NCBI RefSeq assembly: GCF_910594005.1
Contig: NC_057819.1
Location: 121,679,669-121,743,668, forward strand
DNA length: 64,000 nucleotides
Reading direction: 5' to 3'
Source: Cervus elaphus
Taxonomy: Eukaryota > Chordata > Mammalia > Artiodactyla > Cervidae
Part shown: piece by piece, positions 11,027 through 21,955 of the stretch
Numbering within the stretch: position 1 is the stretch's first letter
Layout: every line of letters starts with the position of its first letter
Notes under the pieces: generated by a model
What the model saw: only the letters and a program-made list of their open reading frames with translations
Databases searched by the model: none
Told to the model about the DNA's origin: nothing
Program-made: the position numbers and the translations under genes

Positions 11027-11744
11027 TTGCGCCCGCGCCCCGCGCCCAGTGCGCCCGGCTGGACGCGGCGGATACCCGAGTCTGCGGCGTGGCAGGGGCG
11101 CGGAGCGCCGGGGGCGTGTGGCTCGGGGGTGGGACAGGCTAGGACGCCGCGGAGAGGAGAGGGCTGCGCGAGGGACGGGGAATAGGGCCCGGGAGGGAAG
11201 AGCCAGGTTGGAAAGTGGAATTTCGAGCGGGAGGGGGAAGGGCAGCAGCGCGTCCCGGGCTTCTAAGGTGCGGGGGCGGGGTAGAAACCTGAGACCCAGT
11301 GTCTGTGCAGACCCTAGCCGAGCGCCTGGCCGGCAGGTCCCTCCCGCCGGCAGACTGAGTCCGGAATGGCCTCTGGGATGTAGCAGGGGCGCCTGGCCGT
11401 GTCACTGCTGTGTGACCAGCCTGAGGCCGTCAGGGATGTTCCTGGCACCCACCCTCGACGGGATTTGAGTGTGCTTTGCGGAAGTTCAGACTGTGCCGTC
11501 CCGCGGCCCACGGGGGAGGGGAGGTCCGGCTGTGGCCGACTCACAGTTGAGTGTGAGGTGGTCCCTGGGACACCCATTCCACAGAAAGGCTCTGGATTTG
11601 ACGGCCGAGGTCACCGCTTCTGTGCATCCCTCCCCCTGCGGCTGCCCCCCACCCCACCCCGCCATCCCTGCTCCAAAGTTAGTCTCCTGCCCGATTCACC
11701 AGCTTCGCACTTGATTTTCGTGGTGGGGACCCTCTCGGGTACTG

Positions 11745-11862
11745 TAGGGTTTTAGCAGCATTCCGGAGTAGCAGCCCCCGCACCGCCAGGCTTGGCGACA
11801 GGACCTGTCTCCAGATGCTGCCAAATGCTCCCTGGGTGCAAGGTTTCCTTCTGAGCTCCCTG
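11745..11862. repeat. Old hAT-Charlie type fragment (MER20-like)
   Basis: 'ttttagcagcattcc', then 'agcagcccccgcaccgcc', then 'acctgtctccagatgctgcc' and 'aaatgctccctgggtgc' match the order of segments in the MER20 consensus as I recall it, in the same orientation as the copy at 3183-3365. Confidence 0.5.
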
Positions 11863-12990
11863 TTTTCGCAGCACCCAGTCTCCTGATCGCAGCATGAGGA
11901 GAGCTGCTGCCTTCCCCAGGTGGTCACTGGGGCCAGCAAGTGCCCGACATCCAAACAGGAGGACATAGGCAACTCAGAGGACCCTGGCCTCTGGAAGGAT
12001 GATAAGGATCTACCAGGTGGAGGGAGGGAGCCCTGGCACTCCAGCCAGCCAACCCAGGGATCACAGAAGCAGGTTTTTCTGCTTCCTCAGACTCGGGTGT
12101 TGATTTGAGTTCCAGAGTCTGAAACTCCGTCAAATAGAGAAATCTGACCTGGTTTTAGCATTTCTTTTCCAGCCAATATACATTTCGGGAGGAATTGCAA
12201 ATGACCCATGGGGGAGGGGAGTTACTTCCTATTATTTTTGCATTGCACCGTTTCATTTGGTTAGAGTTTGGAAGTCTAAGTCGGTTGTAGAAATGGAATT
12301 ATCACCCTCTGGAGAAGCCGGAGGCTGCAGGGTCCAAAACAGATGAGCCTGGGAGACAGCCTCTGGAGTGCTGGGGCAAGGCTGGGGGCGTGGTTCACCC
12401 TTGAAGGGGTTTACAGTTGAAGAATCTGCTTAAGGCAACCCCGAAATAGCAGGTCTACCCACCCAGCCTAAGCCTGGAGCAAGGACCTTGCCTGGTCATA
12501 AATAGTGATGTCATCCCAAGACCCAAAGTCAGCTTTGAGGCTGGAGGACTCTACAAACATCCATTCCTGGCTAGAGGGCCTGCTGCACCCCCTCACCACA
12601 CCCCTTTGGAGTGTGTGCCCCCTCCCCTCCTTGCTGCAAGTACCAGGGTGCAGAACTGCTCTGAGAAGTGAGTGAGCCAAGTGAAACTGCCACCCAGGCA
12701 GCAGGGGAGAGGGGTCTGCTGCTCGCGGATCTGGAAACTGCAACCACTTCTGTGCACCTCTCATCCAGGGCACTGTGGGTGGTAAAGAAAGGCTATACAA
12801 GCAGCCTGACTGGGCTGAAGGGCCCTGGGGCCGGTCAGGGTCCAGGTCTTCACACAGGACGGTGTGGGCCGGTTTGAGGGCCCCTTCATGTTACAAATGC
12901 AGAGACTGGGTGCTGTGAGCCTGAGTGATCTGCTCCAGGGTTTCAGAATTCTATAGTGACCGCTGGACCAAAGAGGAGAGCCGTTTTGCC

Positions 12991-13012
12991 GGGGCGGGGG
13001 CGGGGGGGGGGG
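12991..13012 (+). repeat. G-rich run with quadruplex potential
   Basis: Three G-tracts of 4, 5 and 11 guanines are separated by single cytosines. The 11-G tract can itself be split, so four stacked runs are possible on the plus strand. Confidence 0.7.
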
Positions 13013-15162
13013 CAAAGTGGAGCTGATTCCTGTCCCAGGCTCAGGACCGTGACCTGGAAAGCTGCCAAACCACCTCTGCCCAGGTCGACTTCCCTAAAAC
13101 AAGCTCAGCACAATGGTGCTTGCCGGACCAGTGGAGCAGCGACCAGGAGCCAGCTCTGCAGCCTTCAGTTAATAATATATCCGCATTGGCTCAGCGATTA
13201 TAGCACCTGTGCACATTAATGCAAGATGTCAGTAAGAGGAATCGGGCAGGGCAGGGAGTATATCGGAACTCTCTGTAGTATCCGCTTAGCTTTCTGTAAG
13301 CCTAGGAAATTTAAGACGATTGAAGACAAAAGTTCTAGCAGCGTTCTTGGGAGAATCTGATAGACTCTTGGGACAGTCCGACCTAAGTCTCTGTGACAGG
13401 CCCTCACTTCTGGGGACACAGGTACCTCTGGATTCCTGGAGGGTCCCTGAAGCAGGAATTTCCAGATTTCCCTCCTCATGTCAAGAGCCAGCCTGGGGGT
13501 GGGGCCACAGCAGCAGAACTGGTTCCTCAGTCTGCACTCAGCTCCTGGGCACCTCTTTGTCCTGCAAGGTGGGGCTGACGACCCCTCCTGGCCGAGCAGA
13601 GCCACCTCCTGGTGCTCACGGTGTCAGCTCTTGGGGGGCATGTGATGGTGGGGGTTGGGGCAGCACAATGAGGTGGGTCATGGCTGGTTGAGGCTGCCCG
13701 GCAAAGACCACCTGCCCCGCTTCATCACCCCCCACCCCACCAAGCAGGGAACAGGGAAACCCTGCAGAAGCCCAGTCAGAGAACCTTGGGGTGTGTTAGT
13801 CCACGGAGGGCTGGGGTCGGGGGCACTTCCCAGTGGGACTTTCTCCCAGTTAAACCCAGGAAGGTGGTGGCCCCACCCCCACCAGAGTGAGAAAATGGGT
13901 GTCGTGGCGTCTGAGAAAAGCTGGGTGCTGCATTCATGGTCCTCCCAACACCAGCATGCCCACTGGAAGGCAGGATGGAGGACTAGACCCACTGCGGTCA
14001 GACAGCAAAGCTGCCCATCCGCACACTCGCGTGACAGCCCCACCGTCTTGCCTGAGTTCCTTCCACGGCCCCATGAGGCCAGAGTAATAGGGCTCAGCGA
14101 TGACAGAGACCTCACAGCACAGCTCAGCGTGCCCTTGAGGTGCACACCGCTGCTGGGCCTCACCTCTTGCCTCGTATGGAGGGGCAATGATGCAGGGCGC
14201 TTAACCACAGAGCTGCCTGTCCCACCTACTGGTCCATGCAGAGCACATAATGATGGAGTCCATGGACCAAACTCAGGTCAGTATTGACCTTCACTCCTGA
14301 TCTGTCCGTTCACTTAGAGATGTTTCCCAGGCGTTTGCCGGGCGCGTCTCTGGGGTGAGTTCCAGGGCCGCAGCCCTGGGCCTGGGCCAGGCTGAGAGGC
14401 AGCAGCGATGGCCTCCAGAGAGACCACGACGACGGTTATGGCCGGATGACTGCAGCTCTGGAGTGTCCACCTGACCTGCAAGCGCCCGTGTGCTCCAACC
14501 TCTCTGGTGGTTCCTTTTAAGTATGACAGGGACCCACCACCTGAGGAAGGAAGCTCGCTGGGGTGGGATCTGTGGGGCCAGACATGCTTTACCAGCCTTT
14601 GAATGTCGGGGTGCAGCAGGCCCTGCGGGTGGTGAGGGGACCACCGACATAGGCTCTGGTGTGGCCCCCCTCCGTGGGTCACACAGGCGGTGGAGTCAGG
14701 GTCTGTTTCTGAGTCTCGTTACCTGCAAAGTAGGTGGAATCTTGATTCTCAGGGGGATATAGAGTGTGTGACATCATCACACAAAGCCTTATATAAGGTG
14801 CGTGATAAATCTCAGCTCCACACAGATGCTGACGCGGGGGTCAAGGTGCCACCCAACTCTCAGCAGGGCTCCGGACCTCGTGGGGGAACACTCTCCCCAA
14901 GCCCCGCCCCACCGCTCTCATTGCACCATGAGTTCTTTGAGCCAGTAACACTCAGTCCCTGTAAATGCTTTCATTTTCTGCCCAATCTTGAGGTTTTCAA
15001 ATGTGTATTGATGGTCATTCTATCATACATAATGTCCAGTCACCTGAGTTTGCTCATTGAAGAATCAGCTTCCTCCCCTAAAAACTGGACACTTCGAGAA
15101 AAACATTAAAGGTTTTCCCAAACATGTCCAGGGAATTCATTCTTTGGCATTGGAAAAACGTG

Positions 15163-15464
15163 GTGTTGTTGAAGTTGCTAAGTCATGTCCAATTCTTTGC
15201 AACCCCATGGACTGCAGCACGCCAGGCTTCCCTGCCCTTCACTATCTCCTGGAGTTTGCTCAGACTCGTGTCCATTGAGTCGGTAATGCCATCCAACCGT
15301 TTCATTCTCTGTCACCCCCTTCTCCTCCTGCCCTCAATCTTTTCAAGCATCAGGGTCTTTTCCAGTGAGTCAGCCCTTTTCATCAGGTGGCTGGAGTTTC
15401 GGCTTCAGCATCAGTCCTTCCAATGAATATTCAGGGTTGCTTTCCTTTAGGATTGACTGGTTTG
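15163..15464 (-). mobile_element. BovB (RTE) LINE 3' fragment, antisense
   Basis: Reverse complement of the BovB 3' end: 'catgtccaattctttgcaac', 'cccatggactgcagcacgcc', 'tctcctggagtttgctcaga', 'catcagggtcttttccagtg' and 'gcatcagtccttccaatgaa' appear in BovB order. It is strongly 5'-truncated and intergenic. Confidence 0.9.
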
Positions 15465-16336
15465 GTTCACATGAAAACACCCAGACCCCCATCTGCCGAG
15501 GGAGGTTTACATGTGGCCCCAGCCCTGTCCCTCCTTAGCCCCTGGATCGCTGTCATATCTGCCACGCTGCTTTCCCCTTCCAGGTCATTTTTGCTGACCT
15601 TCTCATTGGGACATAATTATTGTAATCGTGGTGAAATGATGGATCACGAGTAAACGCTTGTAATTTAACATTTAGCAACTGTAGCCAGCGGTGTGTAATT
15701 ACAACGTGAAACAGCCTAGAAAGTGCTGGCTGGCCCCAACCCAAACACCTTCCCCCAGTCACCTCTTTAACCTAATTTACTGGCATGTTTGCTGTCTGTG
15801 CGGTTGAGAAAAGCGGGAGGGAGAAAGTGAGGGGCTCCTGCCAGTCAGCCAGGTGTGTGCGTGGGTCAGCAGCGAAGGTGGTATGATTATTCCTGCGCCC
15901 TCATCGCCGTTGTTTGCAGCAGCTACCTTGGTTCGGCCTGGGTTTGGCAGCGTCTCACTCTGCCTGGCCATCAACAGACTAGACGGCCCTCACACCAGCA
16001 GGAATGTCTCTGTTTTCAGAGTGCCTTGAGACAGCCCCACACAGGGGAGAAGGACCCCCACCCTGGCACCACATATTCGGTGAGTACATGCTGCCGGTGG
16101 TTTCACCACCCTCCTCCTCACCCAGCTCACACATCACTTCTCCTAGGAAGCCGGCTGAACTCCATCTCAATGACTCTCTCCCAGGCAGCTAGAGGCCAGG
16201 CCTGGCAGCGTCCCCCAGCATGTGCACATTTCTACAATCCAGCGGCTGCACCCAGTCTGTCATCAAGGCTCCTAAGCTGAGCTGGGGTGATCCTGGAGCC
16301 CTGGCAACCCCAGGGTGGTAACATTGAGAGGGCGAT

Positions 16337-16378
16337 GTCCCGGTTGCTGAGGGTGGCGTCCCGGTTGCTGAGGGTGGC
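16337..16378. repeat. 21-bp tandem duplication
   Basis: The unit GTCCCGGTTGCTGAGGGTGGC occurs twice without spacer (16337-16357 and 16358-16378), both copies identical. Intergenic. Confidence 0.9.
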
Positions 16379-19300
16379 GTGCCAGGGGGCCAGGCCCAGA
16401 GATCCTGCTTCTGTGCATGGTTGGCAGTCTCACTGTCCACATCCTCACCTGGGCCAGGCTCACCACTCCGCTGGAGCTCCCAGGTGTTCCCGGGAGATGC
16501 TCCCGTCTCCTCCAGTAGGTGTTCGCGTGTGTCTTCTGGTAGCTGCACCACGCAGGCTGCTCCCCACTCAGCCGCCCCGCTGGACCACCACTTCTGAGCA
16601 AGGACTCAGAACCACACTGCCTCCCTGAGGAGCAGAAGTTTCTGATACAGCAGTGACCAGTTGGGCATTTTCAAATGTCTGAAGCTGCCCAAGTCAGGTG
16701 CCGTGTGCCCAGGACCACACGCCCTTCGATTCACCCCCTGTCAGCTCGGGTGTGTCTGTGTGTGTCTCGTGTGTGCACATGCGTTCACTTTCCACTGGGC
16801 CATTCGATGAGTGGCAGATGAGAGTTTCGCCTTTAAATTCTGGAAGAAGAGTCGCCTGCTTCCTGGATGGTGCTGACACCACAGTGGTTCTGATAGCAGG
16901 TGAGGAGCTTACAGGGAGATGAGATCCCTCTGAGGAGAGGTCCGAGTCCCCGTTTCCTCATTTGTCCCCAAAACATCCAGTATGAGGAATAGAGTCTTTC
17001 TCTGCCCCGCCCGCAGCCCTGTGCTGGGATGCACCAGCGGGGGGCAGGTGGCCCTGGGGTGGGGGGGGCAGGCCAGCCGCCCCATTCACATGTGAATTTC
17101 CAGCCACACCTGCTGACAGCTGGACACAGGGTGAAGGGGACCCTGTCCAGCCCCCCGTGCCCCTGCTCTTGCTGACGGTGGCCTGTCTTATGTCTGTGGG
17201 CCCGGGAATCCAGGCATGTGGCATAGACAGTGACCGGGGCACTCCGGCCTTCAAGTAAACCAGGTGTGAAATCCCCTTCCTGCCCAAGAAAGGAGAAAAG
17301 AAGGCAGGTCCTGCAGAAACTCCATGTGCACTCTGCACCCCCCCAAATGAGCTCTCCCCTCCCAGGTCCCATGGGTGCCAGCACACTCGGGGACCCCTTC
17401 ATGGCCTCAGCCGGGAGCCCCAGCGACAGGCCCTCCCTGAGTCAGTTCTGGGTCACCTGCACCTCTGTGACTCAGCCCAGGCAAGCAGGCGGGGGCGGCT
17501 GTAAAACACGCTTGTCTGGAGCCTGGGGGGGTGGGGCCTCGTCCCTTAGCTTCTCGCTCACTTGCCCCTCCCTGGGGAGAGGCCACAGCAGGCTGGGCGA
17601 CTCGGGGCTGCCCCCGCCGGAGGGGCTGAGGGCAAGCCTGAGGGCCCTGCCGTTGTGTGGGGGTGGGGGGACGCCTCAGTTACTGGAGAAGGCTAGAGGT
17701 CGTCACTGCAGCCGTGGGCCATCATCCACTTGCCCAGAGGGTTCCATCTGGAGGGACAGTCCCACCCAGCACCAGGAGAAGCAAGGAAGCTAGCCTGGGT
17801 GGACAAGTGAGGGTCACTCGCTGAGTTAGTGGTCCGAGCCATGCAGATGTGCTGGGAAGTCCCGTGTGCCAAGGTGGCCTCACCTTCCCTGGGCCCCAGA
17901 ACCCTGCAAAGGTTGGGTGTGGAGTGTGGGTCCTGGGGCCTTGTAGGGGTGGGGGGGGTTCCGGGGGTGATCACATGGGCTGGGCAGACCAGGAGACAGG
18001 CAGATAGTGCCAAGAGGATGATGCAGGAAGGGGTCGGGGAGGGGAGGGACAGGTGCTGGGACCTGGGACAGAAGGAATGCGGGGGCAGGGCCGGTGGCGT
18101 GAGGAGCGTCAGGTCGGGTCACGGGTGTGCCCCCCCCAAAAGAACTGGACCTAGATGAGCTCACCAGGCAGTGGGCTGTTTTCATTACAGACTCGTTCTT
18201 CTGGCCTCTGAAGTCACAGTGGGATGTGTCCAGTCCTTAGAGAAGGCGGAGGAAACCTATTCAAGAAAACACAGGGCAGGAGCTGGGAGGCGGGCCGCGG
18301 TGATAGTTTGTCCCAAGTTAATGAGAAGATGTGGGTGGGGCACTTAGCCCCGCAGGTGGGCCTCCTAGTCCCAGAGCAGCACGCCCGCCCCCAGTGATGT
18401 CGGCCTCCCCCCACCCTCTTCTGAAGAGGTCAACCCCACAATGCCTGGGTGCCCGGTGTCGGCCTCCCCTGAGGCTGCTGAAAGTGGGTAAGAGGTGTGA
18501 CCCACGAGGAGGAGGACGCTACACTCCCAGAGAGGGGCGTGAGTCTTCTGATTTATGGGAGCAACAGCCCTGGGCACGTGTGAGGGGACAGGAGGGTGTG
18601 GGGTGCCCTGGAGGGAAGATCAAGGTGTCGGACATGGGCCCCACTGAGCAGAGACTGCAGCGTAGGTCGTGGTGCGGGGGCAGGAAGGGCTCTGGTGGGC
18701 TGTTTGGCTGTGAATGAATTGGAAATGCAGGACTTGCCTGTTTCCTGCAGGAGGGGCTCAGAGGCTGGGGGAGATGGCGTGTCATTTGAGACCTGCTCAG
18801 CCACGTGGGAGGGCCCAGAGACACAGCTCTTCCCACAGCAGTGAGGAATCAACCCGAGAGGGGGGCCTGGCACCCCTGAAGGGCTCCAGTCACTTCTCTG
18901 TGGGTCAGAACTTATAGTGGGAGCCTCGGCCACTCAGTCTGGGAAACTAAGTGCCATGGGAGTGGCTGGCTCCTGGGGTGGTTGGCCCCAGGGTGAGAGG
19001 GATATGGTCACCATGATGGACAGCAAGGAAGCAGGCCATGTGGCACAGACCGTGGCCTTGGTCTTCCTGGCAGTGAGAGGGATAGGAAGCCTGTTGGATT
19101 CTTACTTCATCTGTGTAAGCAGAGAAGTTCTAGGTCAAGTGAACAAAAGTTTAACCCAATTCATAAAAGCTTTCCATCACTTCCCGGACGAGAGCCAGTT
19201 TACAGACCCAAGAAGCCCCCAAATGAAGGGGAGGCTAGGTCCCCTTAAGGAAGAAGCCCGGTAGAGTGCCAGCAATTCATATTATTACTCTTTCTCCTCA

Positions 19301-19675
19301 TGTTCTCTGAGGGACTGTGACCTTTCACCAGGGTAACTGTGCCTTTGGAAAATGTAACTTTTGGGGGAAGGACTACATGTTGCTGACTCTGGACTGACCC
19401 TGATTCCAAGACCTGAAACATCACTGGTGCTACAGTCAGAGTGGGGCTGGTGGAGGTCACGTGGTCAGTGGAGTCTTAGCTCAGGTCCACCTCACAGTGA
19501 GTCCAGTAGGTCCTGGAAACCATCCTGTGTTTATTTCCCCAGTTCCAGGCTTGACTGGAATAGGCATCCTCAGCAACCAGCAGAATCCCATGTTGCTTTC
19601 CCGACCTGTGGAGTGAGGGCTCTTCTGGTGGGAAAGGCCAGGTGAAGCCCCTAGAATAGCCTCCACCTAGTAAAC

Positions 19676-20750
19676 CAAAAACATCTGCTTTATTGACTGT
19701 GCTAAAGCCTTTGACTATGTGGATCACAGCAAACTGTGGAAAATTCTTAAAGAAATGGGAATACCACACTACCTTACCTGCCTCCTGCGAAACCTGTGTG
19801 TAGGTCAAGAATCAATAGAACCGGACATGGAACAACAGACAGGTTCCAAGTTGGGAAAGGAGTACATCAAGGCTGTATATTGTTACCTTGCTTATTTAAC
19901 TTATATGCAGAGTACATCATACAAAATGCTGGGCTGAATGAAGCACAAGCTGGAATCAAGATTTCTGGGAGAAATATCAATAACCTCAGATATGCAGATG
20001 ACACCACCCTATGGCAGAAAGCAAAGAGGAACTAAAGAGCCTCTTGATGAAGGTGAAAGAGGAGAGTGAAAAAGTTGGCTTAAAACTCAACATTCAAAAA
20101 ATGAAGATCATGGCATCCAGTCCCCACTTCATGGCAAATAGATGGGGAAACAATGGAAACAGTGATAGGCTTTATTTTCTTGCTCCAAAGTCCCTGCAGA
20201 GGGTGACTGCAGCCACGAAATTAAAAGACACTTGCTCCTTGGAAGAAAAGCTATGACAAACCTAGACAGCATATTAAAAATCAGAGACATCACTTTGCTG
20301 ACAAAGGTCCATATAGTCAAAGCTGTGGTTCTTCTAGTAGCCATGTATGGATGTGAGAATTGGACCATTCAGAAGGCTGAACACCATGAAACTGATGCTT
20401 TTGAATTGTGATCTTGGAGAAGACTCTTGAAAGTCCCTTGGACTGCAAGGAGATCAAACCAGTCAATCCTAAAGGAAATCAACCCTAAATTAGAAGGACT
20501 GATGCTGAAGCTCCAATACTTTGGCTCCCTGATGCAAAGAGCCAAGTCATTAGAAAAGGCCCTGATGCTGGGAAAGACTGAAGGCAGAAGGAGAAGAGGA
20601 CGGCAGAGGATGAGAGGGTTGGATGGCATCACTGACTCGATGGACATGAGTTTGAGCAAACTCCGGGAGATGGTGATGGACAGGGAAACCTGGTGTGCTG
20701 CAGTCCGTGGGGTTACAAAGAGTCAGACACGACTTAGAGACTGAACAACA
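19676..20750 (+). mobile_element. BovB (RTE) LINE, 5'-truncated, inside the ERV remnant
   Basis: A sense-strand BovB copy covering the C-terminal reverse transcriptase region to the 3' end. It encodes CFIDCAKAFDYVDHSKLWKI, then a second frame with NNLRYADDTTLW (intact ADD catalytic pair), MKVKEESEKVGLKLNIQK, RRSNQSILKEINPKLEG and GRQRMRGLDGITDSMDMSLS, ending near 'agtcagacacgacttagaga'. Several frameshifts and stops separate these blocks, so it is dead. It interrupts the surrounding ERVL-like sequence. Confidence 0.95.
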
Positions 20751-21393
20751 ATTTGGCAGAAGACAATGGGTCTTGGAAAGTGACAGTAGAGTGTCATAAA
20801 CTTAACCAGGTGGTGACTCCAATTGCAGCTGCTGTTACAGCTACGGTTCCACTGATTGAGCAAATTAACGCATCCCTTGGTACCTGGTATGCAGCCAGTG
20901 ACTTGGAAAATGCCTTTTTATCCATCCCACTCCATAAGGCCCACCAAAATCAGTTTCCCTTCAGCTGGCAAGGCCCGTGACACACCTTCACTGTCCTAGT
21001 TCAGGGATACACCCCTTCTCTAGGCCTACATCACAGTTCAGTTCTCAGGGAATTTGAGCTATTCCCTTCCGCGAGATAGCACATTGGCCCCCTGCCTCGA
21101 TGAGATCATGCTGATTGGAAGTAGCGAGCAGTAAGGAGCAATTAGACTTACTGGTCAGACACTCGAATGTCATGAGAGGGGGAGTTAAACTGGACTAAAT
21201 TCAGCCTCTGTGTGTGGGACATGCTGAGACATCCCTCCTAAAGTGAAGGATGAGCTGCTGCATCAGCCCGTCCCAGAACCATGACAGAAGCACAAGCCTC
21301 ATGGGCCCCTTGGGATTTTGAGGCAACCTGTCCTTCATTTAAGTGTGTTACTCTGCACCTTTTTCTGAGTGACCTGAAAAGTTGCTGGTGTGA

Positions 21394-21591
21394 CCAGCCC
21401 AGGCTGGATGCATGAGACAAGTGCTCGGGCCTGGTGCACTGGGAAGACCCAGAGGAATAGGGTGGAGAGGGAGGTGGGAGGGGGATTCAGGATGGGGAGT
21501 ACATGTAAATCCATGGCTGATTCATGTAAATGTATGACAAAAACCACTACAATATTGTAAAGTAATTAGCCTCCAACTAATAAAAAAAAAA
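21394..21591 (+). mobile_element. Ruminant L1 3' end, 198 bp, with target-site duplication
   Basis: The last part of a ruminant L1 3' UTR ('gagacaagtgctcgggcctg', 'cactgggaagacccagagga', 'caatattgtaaagtaattag') ends in a poly-A tract. The direct repeat AAAAGTTGCTGGTGTGA flanks it (21377-21393 and 21592-21608). The insertion splits the ERVL-like pol remnant. Confidence 0.9.
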
Positions 21592-21739
21592 AAAAGTTGC
21601 TGGTGTGAGTGGGGCCCCAGGCAGGAGAAGGCCCTGTAGCAGGTCGTGCTGCCCTGCAGATAACACTGGCACATTCTCTCCGTGTTATTTGGGGAAAATC
21701 ATCTTTGCTTCGATTTACCATTCCCCATATGTAAACGGA

Positions 21740-21955
21740 TGGGCTTCCCAGGTGGCGCAGTGGTAAAGAATCCGCCTGCCGGTACAGGAGACAAAGGAGT
21801 ATTGGGTTTGACCCCTGAGTCGGGAAGATCTCCTGGAGTCGGACATGGCAACCCCACTCCAGTATTCTTGCCTGGGAAATTCCATGGACAGAGAAGCCTG
21901 GTGGGCTACAGTCCTTAGGGTCACAAAAAGTGGGACACCAGTGAGCACACACACA
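21740..21955 (+). mobile_element. Bov-tA-type SINE
   Basis: A full-length-looking copy with 'gggcttcccaggtggcgcag', 'aagaatccgcctgcc', 'gggaagatctcctggag', 'cactccagtattcttgcctg' and the 'ggtgggctacagtcctta' tail. Confidence 0.95.

Larger units (their letters stand above)
9880..11300. promoter_or_regulatory. METRNL: CpG island over METRNL exon 1 and promoter
   Basis: A dense run of CG dinucleotides and GC-rich sequence surrounds METRNL exon 1, extending about 0.6 kb into the gene body and 0.6 kb upstream of the start codon. No TATA box is evident. Long open frames on both strands here come from the base composition and are not genes. Confidence 0.85.
11301..19079. other. Intergenic region, GC-rich left block
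   Basis: Sequence between the METRNL promoter and the ERV/LINE cluster. Apart from a MER20-like fragment (11745-11862), a BovB fragment (15163-15464), a 21-bp tandem pair and a G-rich run, I recognise no repeats. Open frames of up to 210 codons occur (for example 13655-14287 plus) but look composition-driven and match no family I know. No tRNA, rRNA or other RNA gene is seen. Confidence 0.6.
19080..21665 (+). mobile_element. ERVL-like endogenous retrovirus pol remnant, disrupted
   Basis: Decayed internal sequence of an old class III (ERVL-like) endogenous retrovirus in plus orientation. Before the BovB insertion (about 19080-19675) the DNA resembles the protease/early pol region. After it (20751-21393) the frame from 20753 reads as a reverse transcriptase fragment with LNQVVTPIAAAV and DLENAF, a metal-binding motif A equivalent. 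The second catalytic box reads CLDEIMLIG, so the YxDD motif is lost. Stops and frame changes occur throughout (for example TGA just after FSWQGP). The remnant resumes for about 55 bp after a small L1 insertion (21609-21665). No LTRs are recognised. It is not functional. Confidence 0.7.

Noticed and set aside
10272..11468. 398-codon plus-strand open frame across the METRNL CpG island
   Set aside because: It is antisense to METRNL exon 1, rich in Ala, Arg, Pro and Gly as expected from CpG-rich DNA, and resembles no protein family.
13655..14287. 210-codon plus-strand open frame in the intergenic block
   Set aside because: Low-complexity composition, overlapping open frames on both strands, no recognisable domain and no splice or promoter context.
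16337..16378. CRISPR-like direct repeats
   Set aside because: Two adjacent copies without spacers in mammalian DNA; simply a tandem duplication.
21740..21955. tRNA-like head of Bov-tA read as a tRNA gene
   Set aside because: The same head recurs in many copies with SINE tails, and the tRNA fold is degenerate. These are tRNA-Glu-derived SINEs, not tRNA genes.
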